A model generated the notes under the pieces. That model was given only the letters and a program-made list of their open reading frames with translations. It was not told the DNA's origin and made no database searches. The position numbers were made by a program, and so were the translations under genes. A stretch of 48,796 nucleotides of DNA from Phoronis australis. Lineage: Eukaryota; Phoronida; Phoronidae. Positions 43,871 through 48,796 of the stretch are shown here, piece after piece (within the stretch, counting starts at the first letter, position 1; every line of letters begins with the position of its first letter). Location of the stretch: the NCBI GenBank assembly GCA_002633005.1, contig NMRA01001031.1, positions 1-48,796 of the forward strand, given 5' to 3'.

Positions 43871-45228
43871 GTAAGTTTCTCTTTTCGCCGATTCTTCAAT
43901 CAACTGTTCTTCTTTCACGAGGTTGCGTACACGTCACAACAAATTATCGGAACTGGTTTCACTTCATTAAAAGTTTTAAGAGTTTTGATACCGAAAAACT
44001 CAATCTCAGAAGAAATTTTGCTGCGCGTGACACGAGCACACTTTTTTCAAAACGACGACATACTTTTCTTTGTTAGAAAAGGCGGAGAGTTACGCAAGAA
44101 AATGACGTTTATTGCACCGTTTTTTCACTTAAAAGTATGTAACGGACAAGGGGAGTGTCGGTTGATTCCCAGATTTTGCATGCACCCCGTTCGGTCTTTA
44201 GCTTTACATGTTGGTAGGAGTTTCGCGGCGCGGTGACGAGCAGAACTACCCTGGCTGTGTGCAATTTCGGGGTCCACGGAAGAAATATGTACAGTGGTAC
44301 CTAGCTGTATTTTAACGACAGTCTTCATACAGCTTGCTGGCTGGCTACACTGAAGCCTGCCACAAAAAGTCAGTTTGCGCACGGTTGGGTTAACAATGAT
44401 GAATGTTCAAAATCATCTGGACAACGGAAACTCGGAAACTAGTATGGCGACCTAAACTTCCGCCGGATCCAAGATGTCGCAAAGGCAAGAAAAGTACACG
44501 GGAAGAAACACTTATACAGAGAGACTACATACCTTGTCACATTGTTCGCCACAGGCAACAACATTCAAATGAACAGCAGGTACCATACCTTCATAATTCT
44601 GCCACAGACTCACGGCTGTGAAAACTCTCATTCGAGCCTGTTGGTAAGAAACAATTATAATTGTTTTTACTCATTGTCTTAAAAAGTAAAAACTGCAGTC
44701 GATTGGTTTAGCTTGTTGAAAAAGAAAATCGAGTTAGGCTTTTGCCTCTCCTAAAATATGTTTCATGTTGTCCCTTATCCTGATAGAATTCTATTTCAGT
44801 TACCAAAAAGAACATGGGAACTATTGGCAACTCAAAAACGCTTCCTTTATTGGGGTTGGACAACCCTAAACTTGGGAATTCGAGAATGGTGCATGTACGC
44901 ACTGCTTCTGACTTGAGTCAGTAACGGAAGTATAAACTATCACCATAAAGAATATTATGAGACTGATTTTATGAAAATAAAATTATATTCGTTTTTAGCC
45001 TGCTAAACACGGCGAAATATAGCTTTAACGATTCACCATGAACCTGGAAAAATATATAACGACAAAAAACAAACATCAAAATAACATTTCTGCAACTTGA
45101 CTTTTCAGAAACCAGCAAAAGCATGTCGTTTACCGAAAACAACGGTAAACACCTCAGCTTAATACTAACAACAAACGGATACCAATGCAAGCCAGATAAG
45201 TTGAAACGGAAGCCAGAATAACGCTTAC
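43871..45228. other. no gene recognised
   Basis: Two open frames (to 44236 and 44403-44621) show no recognised domain and could be chance. Confidence 0.4.
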
Positions 45229-45325
45229 TGAACACAACTCAATGTTTCCAAAATACCCTGAATTTAATATGATAGTATAAGTTTTGTTTATAGTTTTTGT
45301 AGTGTATAACCACCTAACGTAACCT
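45229..45325 (-). CDS. candidate upstream exon of the MIB_HERC2/WWE gene
   Basis: A strong acceptor (CATCTGTCACTCTCTACAG) and the donor GTAAGC bound 97 bp, open in one frame for 32 codons and ending in phase 0. That is the phase needed by exon 43321-43453. The protein sequence (GYVRWLYTTKTINKTYTII) is low in information, so this rests on splice signals and phase only. Confidence 0.22.
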
Positions 45326-47570
45326 CTGTAGAGAGTGACAGATGACTCATGCATTATGGGCACTCACTCAACTGATAGTATACACATGTATGTACATGTA
45401 CTGAGGAAACCCGCCTACTTAAAAAGCTTGAAAAATTGATAGGGAAATAAAGGAAACACAAAAGGGCCTGCAAATAACGACATGAATGCATTTTAGTGGT
45501 ATCTTTCGACTAACAAATATCGTCCAGTGTTTTTGAATTGGTGAATGCAAAAGAAATAGTAGCTTTATTAGTCACTCGTTACAGATTTTAAAGAAGCTGG
45601 AAACCCTATACAGAATTTGACCTAAGAGGTTCGACATACATTGTATTTTTCCAAAAAACCGTTAAACAATATTTTTTTGCAACATAGACTAACTCAAAAA
45701 CGCATTTGCATATAATTTTTAAGTACTAGTCCACGAGAGCACCAGCCATGAGCGGCAAGGTGGGGGTCAGCCGATTTTCACCAAATTTGGCACATAGGTA
45801 GTCCTATGGGATCTATAAATAGCGGTAAAATATTTCCTCAAAATATTGCGTTTTTCTAAAGTTATAGGCTCAAACACATTTTACGGCTTCGCAGCCANTT
45901 TTCACGGTATGAAAACTGTCCAGTTTTAACTGTTCATATTTTTCCTTGAATGAAAGCTATTGATTTATTATTCACTTGGCATTGTTTAGTGGAGCCTATA
46001 GATTGTTACACAGATGTCTTTTGAAACACGATTCCGATTTACCACCCTCATTTAGTAGTTTTACTACACTGCCCCCCGTTATGCCATTTTGAGGTTGTGT
46101 TCAGTACACTGCTGTACCAAATCTGCCCCTACTGTTATGAGAATGAAACTTACCCAAAATGTTGACAAAACATGTTACTTTCATTGCATAAAATAAAACT
46201 TTGTCAGCCAGTTTATTAGCTATACATTTTGGCACCTCAAATGTACTAAAATGAGAAATTTTCATATATCTGAGATCGATGCGTGAGCACCGTAAAATCC
46301 GATTGTCCGTCATGTTTTTCGAAATTTTGCAACCAGTTAGTTCCTCCTGAATGTTTTGAATGTTTTACTACTTATCACTTAAGGCTATAGTACCCCTAAA
46401 TACCATACATGGCTCCATTTTGTAAAAAGCCGATGATGTCCTCCACAGTGAACAGGGTTAGACATGAACTCGACAAATGTAGGTTATTTTGATTTACAGT
46501 TGTTCAAGTTTACTTTGCAATTTCCTCATGGGTATTTCTTCACACATATTCAAGTCAGATTTTCTGTTGATCAAATGTTCATGCAATGCATTGTAATATC
46601 AAATGAATGATAAGTTTGGTGGCATGACCGCAATTTTTCCCACGACTTAAAACAAAAGACCGCAGAAATTTTCCTGACGAAATACCCGGTTTGCAGTTCT
46701 CTAAAAACCATGATTCGAATGACAAGACAAACGCCACCACTGTCCATGGCAACTCGTCGCATGTTTTTCGCCCATCGGTCCTATCATTGTTTTCCTTTGT
46801 TGTGTCATTGTTGGATATAACAAAACAGGTCGCATGGATATAGAACCTTGCGTACATCAGACCGTTGCCGATAAGTGCTCGTCATTATATCTTTATTATA
46901 ACAACGGGAACAATGAAGATGCTAATCTATTGTTCTCTGTTCGACCAGGTTTCCCGTGGATGACCACAGAAGAGGAATCCCAAAGTATCCACAAACAATG
47001 ACCACGCACCTTAGTAACTATTACCGCGCATACGAATCCTTTCCGTGGAACCTAAACACCAAATTTTTATGTCCGTGTATTGTGTTAATTGTATTGCTCA
47101 TGGTACGGGTTCAGACTCTGTTGTATTAAGATTCCAATCCCCAAACCTGTAATATGTAGTTTGAGTAAAATTTCTAGACAATGCAGGTTTATGGATTTAT
47201 TTTCCTTTAAATGAAGAGTAAAAATCAAATTCTGCACAGGTTTTTTTAAAAGTAATCACTTATTGGAAGATCACACATCTAAAAAATAAAACAATGTTTG
47301 ACAATTTTATTCATTATCTTATTTGAAAATTGCCTACCTCACAGACAACTCATCTAAGTTGAAAATATTCCTTGTGAAAAAATATAAAATACCAACCAGA
47401 GACTTGTGTACTACAAAATATGTTTTTGTAATACAATGCAAAGATAACTGTACAGTCAAAAGTGCAAATGTTATGACTCTAATAAAAAATTGCCTTCTAG
47501 ATATTTTCAACACTCTAATTGCTACAGGACAGAGTCAACCACACAAAGCCCATAAAGTCGGGAATTACAT
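45326..47570. other. no gene recognised
   Basis: AT-rich, without clear exons. One ambiguous base (N) at 45898. Confidence 0.4.
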
Positions 47571-47780
47571 TTAAGGTGATGCAGTCTCACTGCGAAAAAG
47601 TGATTTCGCAATATCGCTGACAACACTGGAAATCTCTTTTTCACAATCCACATCAATGTTCTTATCAAAACTAACCACCACAAAATGAAAAACTGGCTTG
47701 TCGGTTCCAATTAGGCAGCATTTTACAATGAAATGGTCATGAAAAAATACTTTTGCAACATGGTTTGCATTACAATTGCC
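47571..47780 (-). CDS. candidate terminal exon of another minus-strand gene
   Basis: The minus strand is open for 69 codons to a TAA at 47573-47571. It reads NHVAKVFFHDHFIVKCCLIG, then VFHFVVVSFDKNIDVDCEKE and an amphipathic ISSVVSDIAKSLF. There is no Met, so it must be spliced; GTAATCGTAG at 47781-47790 could be the acceptor. A GTGAGA near the end could also be a donor, in which case the exon continues elsewhere. I do not recognise the family. Confidence 0.35.
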   Translation of the reverse strand, partial: GNCNANHVAKVFFHDHFIVKCCLIGTDKPVFHFVVVSFDKNIDVDCEKEISSVVSDIAKSLFRSETASP

Positions 47781-48796
47781 CTACGATTACAGTTGTATAT
47801 ACATACTAGACCAGTAACAAAATTACCCATGGGAACCATAAAATGGTCAATTTGCCAAAAAACAAGGAGCCACCNTTCGCCAAAAAAAAAACAAGGAGCC
47901 ACCAGAGCTAATGTGCCACTACTTTTCAGTACTACAACAAAAAATCATTTGTAGTGGACATGAACTCGACTAAAATCACATAAAACAACTTTTGATTTAG
48001 ACATTTTACCATCACGAAATAGGTATTACTTCCAGGTCACTTTCAACAATTTCAGAACTTTGAAAGATCTGGCAATATGCAATTGCTACTACACTAATAA
48101 TGTGCGATTTTATACACACAGCATGGTCTCAAGGAATAGCAAACTGTCAATTCGCTACAATTCGAGAAATCACTTCCCATCTGGATAAGGAACAAACTGA
48201 GCAAAGCTTATAGAGGTAAATGGTCTAAATCAAAACATATTACCTCCTGGACAGAATATGGGTTTACAACCCAGGCAGAAAGATAAGTTAACAAAACCAG
48301 CCTAACTTCAACAGGGTCTCAAATTTCAGTAATATATACCCATTTACAAACAAAAATCTACAATGGTAAATAAAATGCGGAAACATAACTTCAGATCAAT
48401 TACGCATCTTCAAGGAAAAGGAATAGTACAGAGGTCAGAAATCATCTAAATATGATGGCGACACTGAGTAATCCTGTCAGACCAAAAAATCCAGTGGCTA
48501 AACAAAATGAACAATGTACCATTACCATGTGGCCCAGGATCATAATCCGTGCCTGGACAAAAACTCAGTCTTAGACTAGGTAAATTTTAGACTTGTGCTG
48601 TTCACACAAGCAGTTCTGGTGCAAACAAAGCTTGCGACAACACACAAGCCTACTTCCCTACACAGCTGTGCTGATACAATAATGCCCCCACTGGATTTAG
48701 CAGATCAGCCAGAGTATTTACAGGTCCAGCCACTGTACTGTTTCCTCCCATTGAATTTTTACAATGCTACATCCTTGACAATCGCAGATTGCCTCT
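47781..48796. other. no gene recognised
   Basis: AT-rich sequence with an ambiguous base at 47875 between two copies of an A-run followed by CAAGGAGCCACC. I see no clear exon. Confidence 0.4.

Noticed and set aside
43856-44236. 126-codon plus-strand frame
   Set aside because: No domain and no convincing link to the candidate exon at 43782-43870. Such lengths occur by chance.
47323-47574. 83-codon plus-strand frame
   Set aside because: AT-rich with a non-ATG start and no recognised motif. It converges with the better minus-strand candidate.

Overview
This window looks like chromosomal DNA of an animal, most likely a marine invertebrate. It is AT-rich, its genes are split by long introns, it carries animal domain families (MIB_HERC2, WWE) and it is crowded with animal-type mobile elements: a Ty3/Gypsy LTR element, TTAA-flanked THAP-bearing DNA transposons, foldback elements and tRNA-headed SINEs. 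I see no operons, CRISPR arrays or bacterial genes, and I cannot name the species.

Left part (1-18.5 kb): a 4.3-kb defective Ty3/Gypsy retrotransposon (507-4778, flanked by the duplication GTACC) has landed inside a short reading frame that continues in phase on its far side (321-506 and 4784-4906). Next come a 3.2-kb terminal-inverted-repeat element (5251-8472) with decayed Cys-rich coding relics, a TTAA-flanked Kolobok-like element with a THAP relic (11750-13407), an iteron-ended foldback element (13458-14203) and two head-to-head tRNA-derived SINE pieces (17171-17546).

Middle and right (18.5-43.5 kb): the main result is one split gene on the minus strand. I assembled it from nine small exons whose splice sites, phases and protein domains agree: 43321-43453, 38307-38422, 36847-37039, 31785-31934, 28859-28944, 25236-25306, 20291-20479, 19290-19357 and 18561-18634. 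Together they give 1080 nt, or 359 codons plus a stop. The order is an unassigned N-terminal piece, a divergent MIB_HERC2 domain, a canonical MIB_HERC2 domain, a WWE domain and a short acidic tail. This suggests an intracellular ubiquitin or ADP-ribose adaptor. The 5' end was not found. Its introns host a second THAP transposon family (21652-23947), a second Kolobok-like copy (34008-35988), an 873-bp foldback element (29750-30622), a non-LTR reverse-transcriptase relic, and several tandem arrays. Two of the arrays carry perfect matches to known transcription-factor sites (TGACGTCA; AGGTCAAAGGTCA).

Right end (43.5-48.8 kb): mostly unassigned, with a candidate plus-strand first exon (43782-43870), a candidate upstream exon of the main gene (45229-45325) and a candidate minus-strand terminal exon (47571-47780). 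Single ambiguous bases lie at 45898 and 47875.
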